A DNA stretch of 64,000 bases from NCBI GenBank assembly GCA_947034885.2, contig OX344753.2, positions 4,526,001 to 4,590,000 on the forward strand. Direction: 5' to 3'. The notes under the pieces are model-generated. The model did not search any database. It worked only from the letters and a program-made list of their open reading frames with translations, and was not told where the DNA came from. This document shows positions 1 to 11,631 of this stretch, in pieces. Origin of the DNA: Thuidium tamariscinum. Lineage: Eukaryota > Streptophyta > Bryopsida > Hypnales > Thuidiaceae. Position 1 is the stretch's first letter. Every line of letters begins with the position of its first letter. Position numbers and translations under genes: made by a program.

Positions 1-333
1 TCATAACTTTTGATTTACTAATCAAAATGGAATGATTCAAAGCTTTCTATTTGATAAAAATCCAATAATCAATTTCTAATTTTAATTTCTAAGAATAATA
101 ATATTTAAAGAAGTTTTTTTTTCTACTTGCATTGCCCATTGAGAAATGAAAATTACTTATCATACAATAGCTTTTGAACCATGTAGTCAAAAGTTATGAA
201 ACTTGTTGGGCCTTAAAGCTACACCCTAGGAAAATTTTGCATAAAAATTTCAAAGGAAAAAAAAGACTCCATTCATAGGAACCTTCCAAAATTTTCTATT
301 TTGCCAAAAAAATGCACTTTTGTCTTTTAGGGG
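1..333 (+). mobile_element. 3' part of a TTAA-flanked element (946-bp family), cut by the window edge
   Basis: This AT-rich stretch reads in parallel with 29250-29586 (shared phrases such as AATGGAATGATTCA and TTGCCAAAAAA). It ends at the same terminal AGGGG directly followed by TTAA (334-337). The left end is outside the window. No coding potential is seen. It is the right-hand third of the family whose complete copy lies at 28641-29586. Confidence 0.6.
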
Positions 334-337
334 TTAA

Positions 338-536
338 TCCAAATGGCATGGTTTAAAGCTTTCCATATATATATATAAATCTATAAAACCAATTTCAATT
401 TTTTGTTTAAAAAAAAAGTGATTTTTTTCATCTCCCAAATTGCCCAAGTTGAGAAATAAACAACATTTTGCGCGATAACTTTTTAACCATGCAGTCAAAA
501 ATTACAAATATTGTTGGGCTTTAAAGAAATTCCTCA
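338..536 (+). repeat. Second, partial copy of the same element interior
   Basis: Directly after the first copy, sequence like 35-230 is repeated (AAAGCTTTCCATAT, ACCATGCAGTCAAAA, TGTTGGGCTTTAAAG). It is diverged and lacks the terminal AGGGG-TTAA. It looks like a truncated tandem neighbour. Confidence 0.45.
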
Positions 537-1302
537 AGGTGATTGCAAAAAACACTTCAAGTTTTTGGCTCAAAACACTATTTTTGGACAAAGTATTGGT
601 AACACTATGCAATCTTGACAATACAATGCATCTGACGCGCACCTACAAATCTCAACTATCGATTTCACGAGCTTGTAGATCTGGTCCATCAGTATAGTAC
701 TATGCAATTTTATGCAATACTATAGAGTACTACAAGTACTTCACAAGCCACAGGGAGCAAAAATAGTAGAAAAAGGGTTTGTGAAATTTTTTTATTTTAA
801 ATAATTCAAAAAAATATCAAAAAAATATTTTAAAAAGAATTCATTTTTCTAAACAAAATTACGCTCATATTGCAACAAGCCAACAAAAAATTCCTCTAAA
901 TTTTTTTTCCTTCTTTATAGCATTTGTACAATAGAAGGTCACCTTGACCCCATGTGGACAATAGACATTTTACTATTTTTATAAAAACTCATCATCAATC
1001 CTTGAAATGTTAATAGACCTCCAACTTGTCCAATTTGTAGCTTCAAATTTAGATTTTTGAGTCAAAAATAGGATTGAAAGCCTCCAAAATGGCCAAGGTA
1101 GATAGCTAATCGGGGGAAATTTTAAAATAGTAAAATAATTTTTAAAAAATTAAAAAAATTAAAAAATATATAAAACTTTTGTATGCACCTTCACTACAAA
1201 TTTCAAGTTGATAGGGCAAAACATGCAAAAGTTATGAGCAAAAAACTACTCGTTGGAGGTCAAGGGGACAAGAAATAGGACAAGTGTTTCTTGCAATCAC
1301 CC
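537..1302. mobile_element. Short inverted-repeat DNA element (GATTGCAAGAAACACTT family), copy 1
   Basis: The left end reads AGGTGATTGCAAAAAACACT and the right end, in reverse complement, GGGTGATTGCAAGAAACACT. Sequence just inside the right end (rc: ...CATAACTTTTGCATG) resembles the left interior of the copy at 13498-14413. No transposase frame is visible, so it would be non-autonomous. The left end is diverged and the pairing is less certain than for the 20425 copy. Confidence 0.5.
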
Positions 1303-1419
1303 ATCAACACCTTCTATTAAAGTTTGGTCCTCAAACATGGAAATTTCTAGTCACACATACTTGTCCCAAATTTTTATGTTGCTAGAATAAGCACTTTGAT
1401 TCTTTAGGGGTTATATTGT

Positions 1420-1545
1420 ATTCGCTACCATTATTGACAAAACAAGTGTCATGTGACAAATATCTTCAAACCAACTTCCATATTGCATGCAAGTTTCAAT
1501 CCAAATCATGAATCTCATGTCATATTCTATAGGTAATTCCTAATT
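1420..1545 (+). repeat. Fragment of the large dispersed repeat (copy A)
   Basis: It aligns by eye to 21180-21300 and 25440-25560: a gap-free order of TTGACAAAACAAGTG, CTTCAAACCAACT, TTTCAATCCAAATCAT and ATCTCATGTCATA. It is the leftmost recognisable piece of copy A, which continues at 2951, after the Copia at 9217, and at about 10085. The element at 1546 appears to interrupt it. Confidence 0.55.
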
Positions 1546-2267
1546 GGTTTGTTGCAAGAAACACTTGTCTTTTCTGGTGTCTCCTTAGCCTTGGATAGGT
1601 GTTCTTTCATTACTAATTTTCAAATAGTATGTTTTTTTGCTATGAAATGTGTAGTGAAGATATATGTAGTAGTTGTAGACATTGTGTAAATTTTTTTTAA
1701 ATTAAAAATTAATCTACTACTTTTAAATTGCCCTCTATTGGTTGTCTACTTTAGCAATTTTGAGGGATTTTAGTACAATTTTTTCAATCCAGAAATGGAA
1801 ATTTGAAGGTGAAAATTAGAATACAAATACTTCTATTGTAGTTATACAAGTTTGTGAAGAGATTTTATAAAAATAATAAACTATCCACTTCTTCATGTGC
1901 TCATGGAGAGAATACAATTTTCTTTTCTTGAAGATGCAAATGGTTGGGAAGAAGCACCTTTAAGTTAAAAAAAAGAGTATTTTAGTTTATTTTTTTGAAT
2001 TTTTTTACTATTTTTAGAAAACTCAAATTCAAAAGTATTTATCTTCTTGCATTTTCCATCATTCTTTACACGATTCTTTAAGAAAGCATAACTTTTTGAG
2101 ATAAATTTTTCTAGGCTAGAATTTTCACTTGCATTCTAATTAGAATGCTTTCCAAATTATCCATATCTTATTTCATTTAAAAAATAATAATAATCCAACA
2201 TTCACAATTTAGTGCAATACTAAAGCCATTTTGAGTCAAAAACATGAAGTGTTTCTTACAACAATCC
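1546..2267. mobile_element. Short inverted-repeat DNA element (same family), copy 2
   Basis: The left end is GGTTTGTTGCAAGAAACAC and the right end in reverse complement is GGATTGTTGTAAGAAACAC (16 of 19 match). About 720 bp, AT-rich, no long open frame. The right end abuts a truncated 637-bp-family element, so the exact boundary is uncertain. Confidence 0.45.
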
Positions 2268-2720
2268 AAATGCCCAAGATCTTTTTTGGAATTATTGGAA
2301 TTTGCTCTAAAATAAATAAAAAGAACATTCAAAGACGTTAGTTTTTTTTTAATAATCATAACTATACAAATTCAAATTAGATGTGCCAATGATCACATAG
2401 CAAAATTAAACATAACAAACATAACAATTATTACTTACAAATTGAAAAATTACAATGTTTAATCATAACAATGTTAAAATTGTGAAAGTGATTTGAAGTC
2501 TATCAATCCTCTTTTCATATGTCAAATCTAATTTGAGGTCATTAAAGAAATATGAGATTAAAGGACACAGCATGTAAAAAAACTACAATCCTTTTACAAT
2601 GCTAAAAGTAGACTTCAAAATGAATTTTTCAAAAAAACTATTAAAAATAGTAAATCTATAAAGTTTTTTCAGCTAAAGTGATTTATTGACATCCAAATTT
2701 GGTGCATTGGCATTTAGTGG
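2268..2720 (+). mobile_element. Truncated copy of the 637-bp TTAA element
   Basis: The order AAATGCCCAAG, GGAATTTGCTC, ACAAATTCAAA, TTGAAAAATTACAATG, TTTCAATCC-like, AAAGTAGACTTCAAAA, CATTTAG matches 44082-44707 in the same orientation. It ends in CATTTAGTGG followed by TTAA (2721-2724), where the next element begins. It is shorter and more diverged than the two full copies. Confidence 0.6.
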
Positions 2721-2724
2721 TTAA

Positions 2725-2946
2725 TTCTTAAATGTCGAGGCGGACATTTGGCCTCCAATGAATGATAAAGAATCTTCCTTTATAGGACAAAAATGCAACT
2801 ATTCGTCCTTAATATTAGGGGTGGAAAGGGAAAATTTTCTACAATACTTTGACTTCCAATGAGTATATTTGGCTTATTCAAAGTAGATGATGTCACATGG
2901 TATCAAAATGCATGGTTTCTACAACCACCAATCCCATGTTCAAGGA
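2725..2946 (+). mobile_element. 222-bp TTAA-flanked MITE, copy 1
   Basis: 222 bp between TTAA (2721-2724) and TTAA (2947-2950). It is nearly the same sequence as 28010-28231 (for example CAATGAATGA, AAATGCAACTATTCGTCC, TACTTTGACTTCCAATGAG). Ends are TTCTTAAATGTC and, in reverse complement, TCCTTGAACATG. The length is identical to the 28-kb copy. No coding capacity. Confidence 0.75.
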
Positions 2947-2950
2947 TTAA

Positions 2951-3272
2951 ACATCATCAATCAAGCCTATTTGGACCACTCACCAAACCTTTCCAAACTA
3001 CATTTTCATTTCGACAAAATTGGAATATCAATAGTTTTTTCTTAGATACTAGTAACAGAATTGGATCATGGGTAGAAAAAGGCTAGTGTACCTAAAATAA
3101 TTCAAGTCAATACAAGAATATCGTTTTGTTCATTTCCTTTCAACATGGAAGGTATTTCACATTGTGTACAGCTCCTCATACTATAGTTTCTTTTGTCTAT
3201 TATCTCCTTTCATCAATACCCTTTTATTCTTTGTTCTTTGAACTTGCTTCATGGAGCTAGTAAGATAGGAGG
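2951..3272 (+). repeat. Dispersed repeat copy A, continued; host of the Copia insertion
   Basis: It reads in parallel with 25560-25860 (CATTTCGACAAAATTGGAAT, GGATCATGGGTAGAAAA, CACAGCTCCTC). The last five bases, GGAGG (3268-3272), are the left target-site duplication of the Copia element. A 75-codon open frame here is not conserved as protein between copies. Confidence 0.6.
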
Positions 3273-3445
3273 TGTTAGTCAATCAGTTACCTAAGATTCA
3301 CTTGCTACGTCGTATAGACTCACACCATTCTATCATATCAAGTGGTGTTTCTATCCTTCATAAGAAGGCCTTTTACTTGTATTCAATTATCATTAATATA
3401 ACACACTTTTTCAACTTCTTGTTGTCTTGCATTCCACACACAACA
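3273..3445 (+). repeat. 5' LTR of the Copia element
   Basis: 173 bp, TGTTAGTCAATCAG to CACACACAACA. It aligns to 9034-9211; by hand count about 21 substitutions, mostly transitions, plus one 5-bp indel. The excess of transitions fits loss of methylated cytosines. Confidence 0.88.
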
Positions 3446-3458
3446 TGGAATCAAAGCA
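3446..3458 (+). other. Copia primer-binding site
   Basis: TGGAATCAAAGCA immediately follows the 5' LTR. It is close to TGGTATCAGAGC, the usual plant Copia site complementary to the 3' end of initiator methionine tRNA. Confidence 0.75.
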
Positions 3459-5413
3459 TATAGTTTAAAATTTTAGTATGCACTTTACTCTAATTCCTCC
3501 AAAGGAGTATTCTAGCAAAGATGTTTTTGATGTATTGGTTGTAAAGGAAGATCAAACTACAAATGAAAACCACTTTTGCATTACAAGATTCTTTCAACAT
3601 TACCTCCAAGATGGATTCTTTCAATTTGCATATGAACTAGGAGTTGAAGACATTGGATTGCCTTGGAATTGAGATTTCAAAATTATTTCATACGGAATCT
3701 CCAACGCACCTAAAAGGTGCATCAATTTACAAAATCAAGATGGTAAGTTTGATGAGATAAATCCTCAATTCTTTGAGGACGATTCTTATCACATTGTGCC
3801 TTCTTACCTACATCAAAAACTTTGAGTTTTGATGCAGTAGCATGGACGTTTCTCCTTTGAGCTCATCACAACGAGCTTATTTTATTTCTCCTTTAATAGC
3901 AGATAATTATGCATCTTGGAGCATCAAGCTCAAATTATTTTTCCTACGCTCTGAAATATAGGGCCTTGTGAATAGTACTCGTGCCATTCCTGCTAAAAGT
4001 GACATAACAGGCCTTGTAGTCTAGAAACTACATGATGCCAAAGCTCAATCAGAGCTTTTGCTCCACTGTTGTGAAAAGAAGCTACTTTCTTTACATTCTT
4101 TTACAACCTCTAAACAAGTCTGGGATTGTTTGAAACAACTTTACGAGAAATCTAATAAAGCATTGCATGTAAATTTGCATAAACAACTCTGCCGCTTGAC
4201 TATGTCTAATTCCAACGACACGATGTCCTTGGAGATGTGGCAATCGCTTTTTAACGAAGCTAAAATTGTCAGATTTATTTTTACAAAAGATCAGCAAGTT
4301 AATTTGTTGCTTGGTGCTTTACCAAATTCTTAGAGCTCCTTTATAACCACGTAGGGTGGTATTGCCAATCTCACATTTTTGACTTTACTATCTTGTATCC
4401 TCAAACAAAATTCCATCAATCTTTCTAAACCTAAGATATCCAAATCCAATGCCTTTTACATCAAGGGCGAGTTTATTAAGCCATCTCCAAATAAGTCCTT
4501 CTCATCTAGATAATTTCCAAAGAACAATAAGCAAAGCTTTCGCTTACGATTTCTAAACAGTGGGAAGAGTTGGCTAGGACAAAAATCCACTAACCAAAGT
4601 ACTACCTCATTTGCTCAAATGACTATCATTTGTCATTATTGTGGGATTTCAAGGCATAAAGCACCTCATTGTTGTAAGAAAAATCATGACCAAACTAAAA
4701 ATGGGCATGGTCAATCTAATAATGCCCTTAGTGCTGATATACTAGCTTACTTTTTTTTTGCCATGTATGATAACTCAAGCCTTTCCTCGTCATGGTAACT
4801 AGATTTGGGTGCTAGTCAAGTATATGCCTCTTCAAAAAGAACTCTTTTAAGATTATCAACTTCTTAAAATTCCAAGAATTATACTTCTCAACAACAATTT
4901 GCTGTTGGTTATAGTTCTATTCTTTTAAAACTACCGACTAGGCAAAGTCTATTAATTCCTAATGTTTTATATGTCTCAGGCCTTGCCAAAAGCTTACTTT
5001 CCATCAATCAAATTACAACTATAGGAAACACAGTTATCACATTTATTCAAACTCAATGTCTTATTAAGACTAAGTCACCAAATTCAACTAAGCAAATGAT
5101 ATTTCAAATTCCAAAAATGGCAATTTATTTCATTCGGCATTGGTTTCTTCCTTTCAAAATCTAATTATATATCTACAACTTTGTCTAAATTTGATTCAAA
5201 AACAATTAAGTGGCACTATCGATTAGGCCACCTTAATATACATTCCATTAATCTTATGCAAAAATATAACATAGCTAATGGGCTTCCTACATTAAAAACC
5301 AATCTCTCTCTATGTGAGGGTTGTGTGTTTGGTGACTCAAAGTTCTTATCCAACATCTCCTTCTACAAGAGCCATTGTACCATTGGCTTTGATCCACATA
5401 GATTCGTGTATTC

Positions 5414-5688
5414 CATTAGATGACATTTGAGAGCATTGGAAGACTGTTTCGGGCCTGTTCCTAAAACGGTTTCTAATGTCATTGGCCGCTATCAAGCCAG
5501 CATTAACCAAAAAAATTGGGTCTTGAAATATAATAAGAAGTTCAAAATTTCAAAAATAATTCAAAAATAATAAATTTAATTACGTGGCACTGTCTCGACC
5601 ATGTAGGATTCTTATTCCCATAGCAGAAACTGCATTTCCATAGTTCGGGAACTCGCAGTCTTCTAATGCCTTCAAATTTCATCTAATG
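5414..5688. mobile_element. Palindromic inverted-repeat element inside the Copia integrase
   Basis: The left arm (CATTAGATGACATTTGAG, 5414) and right arm (reverse complement of 5671-5688, CATTAGATGAAATTTGAA) pair over about 35 bp, continuing through GCATTGGAAGACTG / GCATTAGAAGACTG. It separates the end of the pre-integrase region from the integrase core. About 275 bp and non-coding. Confidence 0.65.
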
Positions 5689-7969
5689 CTATGAGCACAC
5701 CATTGCTAGGTGGTGCTCTTTATTTTCTCATATTCATTGATGATTACCCCCGTTTTACCCATGTATGTTTTTTAAATAAGAAATCTTTTACTTTGTCTCA
5801 CTCCCAAATTTATAAAACATTAGTAGAAAATCACCATGACAAACATAAGATACTTATTTTCCACTCACATAATGGTAGCAAATTTACATCCAATAACTTT
5901 ACAAAATTTTGTTAAGATCATGGGATTCAACATCACCTTACCAATCCCTATCATCTTGCTCAAAATGGAGTTTTTGAATGGAAAAAATGTATCTCGATTG
6001 AAGCTACATAAAGTATGCTTCAAGTTGTTCATCTAACCAAACATTTTTGGGCAAAAGCTGAGGCCACTACCTGCTATCTGCAAAATTGTTCTTAAACTAT
6101 CTCTTTAATCAACACAATTCTACATGAACTTTGGATTGGATTACGACTTGATCTTGCTGATCTACAAATTTTAGGTTGTCCAGCCTACTCTCGCATTATA
6201 AAAAAAATACGGCAAGAAATTAGACTCCAAAGCTTTGAAGTGTATTTTTATTAGCTATTCATCAATTACTAGTACCAAGGACTATTCCCTATATAATCTA
6301 GACACCCAACTTGTTTTTACAAGTTACAATGTTAATTTTTTTTTAAGATTCTTTGTTGCATAATGGTAGTTTTTCTTCACCTGGACAATCTAATTCACCT
6401 CCTGCCAATCTTGTTGGATTTTATTTCATCCCTAAATAAAATCACATAGCCACCATTAGAAATATTCACGAAACCTCACCATCATTACATAGGTTGCAAG
6501 ATCCGGATCCTAATTTTATCAACCTAAACTTGAAGGCGATCCGACACTTACAAGATTCCATATCTCAAATTGCCCTTGCAAATCAATTGTCGACCTGACA
6601 ACCTTTGTTTTCATTCCATTAGCACTCTCATCTCTACCAAGCCCAATCTAGTTTTCCTCCTCCAATTAGGACCTTAGTTTGCACATTCCAATAAGGGACA
6701 AAGACATATTCTTCAATTTCATGATACAATCTAAATAGTTTTGGCTTCTTAGTTTAGCTTGCTAAACCTCTTACAATCATTGAAGCCCTTTTAGCAATCA
6801 ATCTAAAGATTAGAAACATGCTATGGGCGATAAATATGATTCTCTGATTAACAATCGCACTTGAAATTTTGTTGATCTACCACCAAATAGATCTATCACT
6901 TGCACCAAATGGATCTTTCGTTGAAAATACAACTTTGATGGATTTTTATCATGTTTTAAGGCAAGATTTGTCGCTTGTCTCTTCTCTTAGTAAGAAGGAA
7001 TTGATTTTACTAGAACTTTTTTTCTTGTCATTGGGATGATGTCACCTCGACTTCTTTTAGCATTGGCTACTATATACAACTATTACATCCACCAAATGGA
7101 TGTGATTGCAATCTTTTTAAATGGAATTTTACGTGAAGAAATTTATATTGCACAATCAAAAGGCTATATTAAACCTAGTACTACACATCAAGTATGTTGA
7201 TTGCTAAAATCCATATTTGGTTTGAAGCAAGCACCTTTGTGATTAGTAAGAGACTTTTGACACATTTTTATTAAATTAGGGCTTCTTTAAATGTACCTCA
7301 AATCCAAACGTTTATGTTAAATGCTCCCATACTTCTATTCTAGTCTTAGGTCTTTATATTGATGATCACATTATCATCTCCGATAATTTTTGTTTTTGAT
7401 AGCTACAAAATCGATATTTACTCAACCATTTTCTATGACAAATAAAAACAAGATTGGCTATAGCCTTGGTATCTAGATTTGACGAGATTGCTTATAGAAG
7501 ACATTACTATTACTACAAGAAAAATGTATCAGTGATCTCTTAACTAAATTTCATATGGCTATTTGCCATTCAGTTGCCACGCCTCTTGAAGTTGGTATTC
7601 GATACTCACATCACCGGCCTAACAATCTTCCCTTTTACAAACAACACCTTATGGATAAGATCCCATACAAATAAGCCATCGAGAATCTTCAATATCTTGT
7701 TACGTGCACTCGTTGGGATTTGGCATTCTCTATCAATCATTTGGCCCAATTTATGTAGGGTCCAACTCTAGTTCATTGGCTTGGTGTCAAATACATATTT
7801 TGGTATCTATATAGAACTTCAAAGCAAATTCCAGTCCTCCCTTAGCTTCCACTTCTCTCAACCAACTAAGTGGTCAGAGTGACATTGATTGGGCACGTGA
7901 TATCCATACCCGTTGATCCTAAGGAAGCAACTCTTATATTATATGTAAGGGTCATCCATATTAAAATGG

Positions 7970-8455
7970 CTTGGAGGTTTTGTTAAAATTATATGAAATT
8001 AAAAAGATCAAAAAGTTAAGTGAAGGCCAAATTAAAAGAAAATCATATGTAAAAAATGTTGCATTACATACATTTTAGAAAAAAAACTCTCAATATATAT
8101 GAAAAGTTGAAACACCTTTTTATAGTTTTTAAAAATTTATACAAGAAATTTTCTCCAATTAAAATTAAATTTTTATTAAAAAGCCTCAAAAGTTGGATAG
8201 CTTGGCCTATAATACATGTATTAAAAGAATTCATATAATTAGGTTTATATTGCTATTATTGTTCTCAAAAAATATTCATTTTATATATATAATTACATTT
8301 TGGATTCCTTGTTAAAAGGGTTACAAGAATTTCCTAAATCAAAGTAATTTATATACTTTGAAAATAGATTAAAATGCATTAAAATTGATAATAATCAAGG
8401 CCATATAATATAGGAGTTGTATACCCAAGCCGCCAGTCTACTTTGAATTATATTT
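7970..8455. other. AT-rich insertion within the Copia RNase H region
   Basis: Copia-like reading stops after GCAACTCTTATATTATATG (about 7930) and resumes near 8462 with the RNase H segment. The stretch between is far more AT-rich, has no Copia similarity that I can see, and has no clear inverted ends. Confidence 0.4.
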
Positions 8456-9033
8456 TCAACTTGATTCATCTTCTCTTCTCTCCTAGTAGAGTACTAGAGT
8501 TGCAAACAAATTATCGTTGTTCTTTCATCAATAGAAGATGAATATATTGCCATAGCTACTACTACAAAAGAACTTTGGCTTTAAACTCTTCTACAAGAAC
8601 TTGGTCACTCTCTCATTTTACCAGATACAATTTTCTATGACAACCAATCATGTATCACCTTAATTGAAAATCCAAAATTCGATGATTGGTTTAAACATAT
8701 TGACTTGCAATTTCATTTCTTCCATGAAAAATTCCACACCAAGATTCTCAAACTTGAATATACCTCCACTTCCACCATGTCACCATGTGGGTTGACATCT
8801 TAATAAAGTCTCTTTCCAAAGTTAAGTATTAGGCATGCATTCAAGCCCTTATTATTGTTGCTTCTTTCAAACTAAAGCAAGGGGGAAACTAATCAAATAT
8901 TATTTCTTTCTCAAAAGCTTCAATCAGAACTCAAGGGAGGAGGTGCTTACAAAACTAAATATATTCTTAGAGTTTTTATGTTACAACTCATATTAGCAAT
9001 TTCACTATTTCAGCCATGCAACTGAGGAAGGCG

Positions 9034-9211
9034 TATTAGTCAATTAGTGACCTTAAACTCAATAGCTAAGTTGTATAGACTCACAGCATTCTATCATATC
9101 AAATGGTATCTCTATCCTTCATAAGAAGGCCTTTTACTTTACTTATATTCAATTATCATTAATGTAACACACTTCTTCAACTTCCTATTGTCTTGCATTC
9201 CACATACAATA
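9034..9211 (+). repeat. 3' LTR of the Copia element
   Basis: 178 bp, TATTAGTCAATTAG to CATACAATA, preceded by a purine-rich tract (ACTGAGGAAGGCG). It is followed by the right target duplication GGAGG. Confidence 0.87.
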
Positions 9212-9223
9212 GGAGGCTCTTAA

Positions 9224-9801
9224 CCCTTTAAGGACCGTGGTTGATTTGGAGGGTGGGTGCATGCAATTTCTTTAACAATTCTTGGAAAATCCCATTTTGT
9301 GACCATTCTATGAATGTAATTCTAAATTGAATTGTATGAATTGGTTCTATAGGACAAATCCTTGAATCAAACCAATAATGGAAGCAATCCAATGGTTCAC
9401 ATCTTTGTAATTAATTTTCAAAGATGAATGTGTTGCAAATAGCCTCTGGCAATGGTGCTAAATAGGGTTTGCTACAATTGGGCATAAATTTCACTAAATG
9501 CTCCAAAAATTGATCCTAAACCTTCCAATTAGTTATTTCACACATATAAGTGGTCATCTTTTACATCCATTATATATTTTTTTGCAATATTTCACATATG
9601 AAGGGCCAAGCAATTTAAGCTCGGATAAGCGTAGCTAATGCATTTTTGCATGTATTTCCTTGAAAATGGCTTTGTTAGAAGCATACAAAGACACTCTAAT
9701 TGCATTGTTCTTTAAGTTTTTAGAAATGAGTTATTCTATAATTAATAATAGACAAAAAGTGAAAAAATCAACCCAAAAGTGGTTGACTAGTCCTTAAAGG
9801 A
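9224..9801. mobile_element. 578-bp TTAA-flanked inverted-repeat element
   Basis: Between TTAA (9220-9223) and TTAA (9802-9805). The left end CCCTTTAAGGACCGTGGTTG and right end in reverse complement TCCTTTAAGGACTAGTCAAC form an imperfect inverted repeat of about 25 bp. No open frame. It lies four bases beyond the right target duplication of the Copia element. Confidence 0.75.
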
Positions 9802-10084
9802 TTAAAGCAAACAATTAAAAAGAAACAAAGGCCTCTAGGCCAAACACTGCAACCAAACAAGTCAAGCAAATTTTTATGATAGAGAGAGAAATGCAAAAGT
9901 AGTGAGTCCGAATTTTTTTGGAAATTGTTAACATAACCTAAAATTAGAAAAAGAATTTCAAAGTGACATACCCCTAGGTTGCTATTCCAACTTGTAGGTA
10001 CAATACTTACAAATCAAAACATGCCTTTGAATTGATTTTGTGCAAAAAAGTAAATTGACAGGCTGCTCATCTTGTTCATATCAC

Positions 10085-11540
10085 TCCTAAAAGTGAGCAG
10101 CACATTGTAAATCAAGAAGTATAGCAATTCCATGGCTACAATTGTACTTTACACTAACTGCATGGATTCTCTTTCTGCATATTGACTTGATCGATTTGCA
10201 TTAACAGACTTGCACGATCGAGGAAGAAACATGCATGCTCGGAAAGAACAGCTTGCTTACAAGGATGAAGTAAAAGCGCAGGACACAAGAGACGACCCAC
10301 TCTGAACTGTAACGCATCCTGGAAGAGGTGCACTTTCATGGAGGATTGAATTAATCCTCTTCCACCGAAAGCCTCACGGATGACCTGCAAGCGCCTCCGC
10401 CAGACGACTCAATGCGATTTTCGATTTCCGAGGATTTTTTAGGGCAACGCGTACACGTCCAATGCTCAGTTACAGGGAAAAGAACAATCTCTTTCTCTGG
10501 TTTCTAATTCAATAACGATTTGAAATTCTTTATAACGTTTGTAAATCTTTATATGTACTGTACGCATACTTACAGCTGAAGAATTGAACAGAGTTTGAGG
10601 AAAAAAACGCAGGGCAAGGTAAACCAAAAGCGCAGTTGAAAAATTGTGAGAACAAAACCATTTCATCTTCCGGCGACATTGCACACATCATACAAAAGGA
10701 ATTGGTATCCGGAACCAAAGTTTTCGAAGCACAGCACACTCGCCAATCACGCTGAGTGCCATTGTGTGTGAATGCAAATCTCCATCAAGTTAATATCCAG
10801 AAAGAGAATCTGAAGTAAAGTGAGAAAACTATCACACTACCTGAATGATGCGACCAAAACACAGGTGGATCGATCATCGACAATCCATGAGTGAATTGAA
10901 GGCTGAATTGCGCCAATTCTGCGATGATTTAGGTTGTCAAGGTGGCTAAATATTCCAGAACGCGAGATTGCAGTGCGGCATCCCTAACGTTCCTAAAACG
11001 GGCGCATCCATTGACGAAACCGTGCAATCGTTAGTACGCGTCTGCTGCGTACCGTCCGTAAAGCACCGGGTGGAAAGAGGAGGCGCGCTGAATAAGAAAT
11101 GCAGCTCATGGAGTTGAAGCTTCCGCCATAGCCAACAACCCTGGTCAGTCTTTTGCAATTGCCGCTTAAGTTTAGAGGATGACCGGACCTAGTATCCAGC
11201 CCTAATAAGGTAGTGGGAACACCTAATTGTGTTCCATGGAGGAGCTATGTAACTACGTTTTTTCTAAGATAACGAGGAATCAAGCCATCTCTTTGAGGAG
11301 GATTGGACACTTGTTGCTTCGAATGCATCATGATTGAGGTATGACTGTGGTTCAAATTTGAAATATATTATCTCAACTTTTCGAATCTACAATGGCCCTA
11401 AGACCTGATTGCACCTACTCCCCCTTAATGTCACAGCCTGAACACCCAAAATCGGTACCGGTAGTTCTCGCGCGTAGAAGTGAATTCGCATGAAGTACTC
11501 GGGGTCACAGGAGGTAGGGAGGAGGTTTAGGGCATGTGCG
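10085..11540 (+). repeat. Dispersed repeat copy A, main part
   Basis: A richer-GC block that reads in parallel with 25900-27030 and, after the insertions in that copy, with 27380-27470, 27925-28009 and 28232-28340. Matching phrases include GCACGATCGAGGAA, AAGCGCAGTTGA, CATTTCATCTTCCGGCGACA, GGAACCAAAGTTTTCGAA and CCAGCCCTAATAAGGTAGTG. A minus-strand 70-codon frame (10946-11158) is also present in copy 2 as 105 codons (26594-26911). Both carry frameshift differences and I do not recognise the product, so I do not call a gene. TTAA at 11425-11428 is the empty site of the 222-bp element. Confidence 0.7.
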
Positions 11541-11631
11541 AGTGAGAGTACAGAGTGAGTCATGAACTAGGCACATCTCTTTTCTAGGAGAACAAAGGAT
11601 GATATGATAGAAAAAGTGGTCTTAAGGAGGT

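Larger units (their letters stand above)
3842..8830 (+). pseudogene. Degenerate Copia gag-pol
   Basis: Recognisable pieces, in order: gag start at 3842 and UBN2-type gag at 4058-4333; a CCHC zinc knuckle (CHYCGISRHKAPHC) near 4628-4675; an altered protease site (LDLGAS) near 4795; GAG-pre-integrase (WHYRLGHLN) at 5208-5240; integrase core (FIDDYPRF) at 5730 with the second catalytic aspartate apparently replaced (SHNGSKFTS, about 5862-5890); reverse transcriptase (FLNGILREEIY) near 7110 and YIDD near 7356; RNase H (EDEYIAIATTTKELW) near 8536, and a C-terminal tail ending LKQGGN near 8890. Stops and shifts occur in every domain. Confidence 0.85.
3273..9211 (+). mobile_element. Full-length, decayed Ty1/Copia LTR retrotransposon
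   Basis: About 5.94 kb bounded by two LTRs that start TG and end CA or TA, flanked by an exact 5-bp target duplication GGAGG (3268-3272 and 9212-9216). The order gag, zinc knuckle, protease, integrase, reverse transcriptase, RNase H is the Copia order. All frames are broken by stops and frameshifts, so it is not autonomous. It sits inside copy A of the large dispersed repeat. Two further insertions (5414-5688 and about 7970-8455) interrupt its coding part. Confidence 0.9.
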
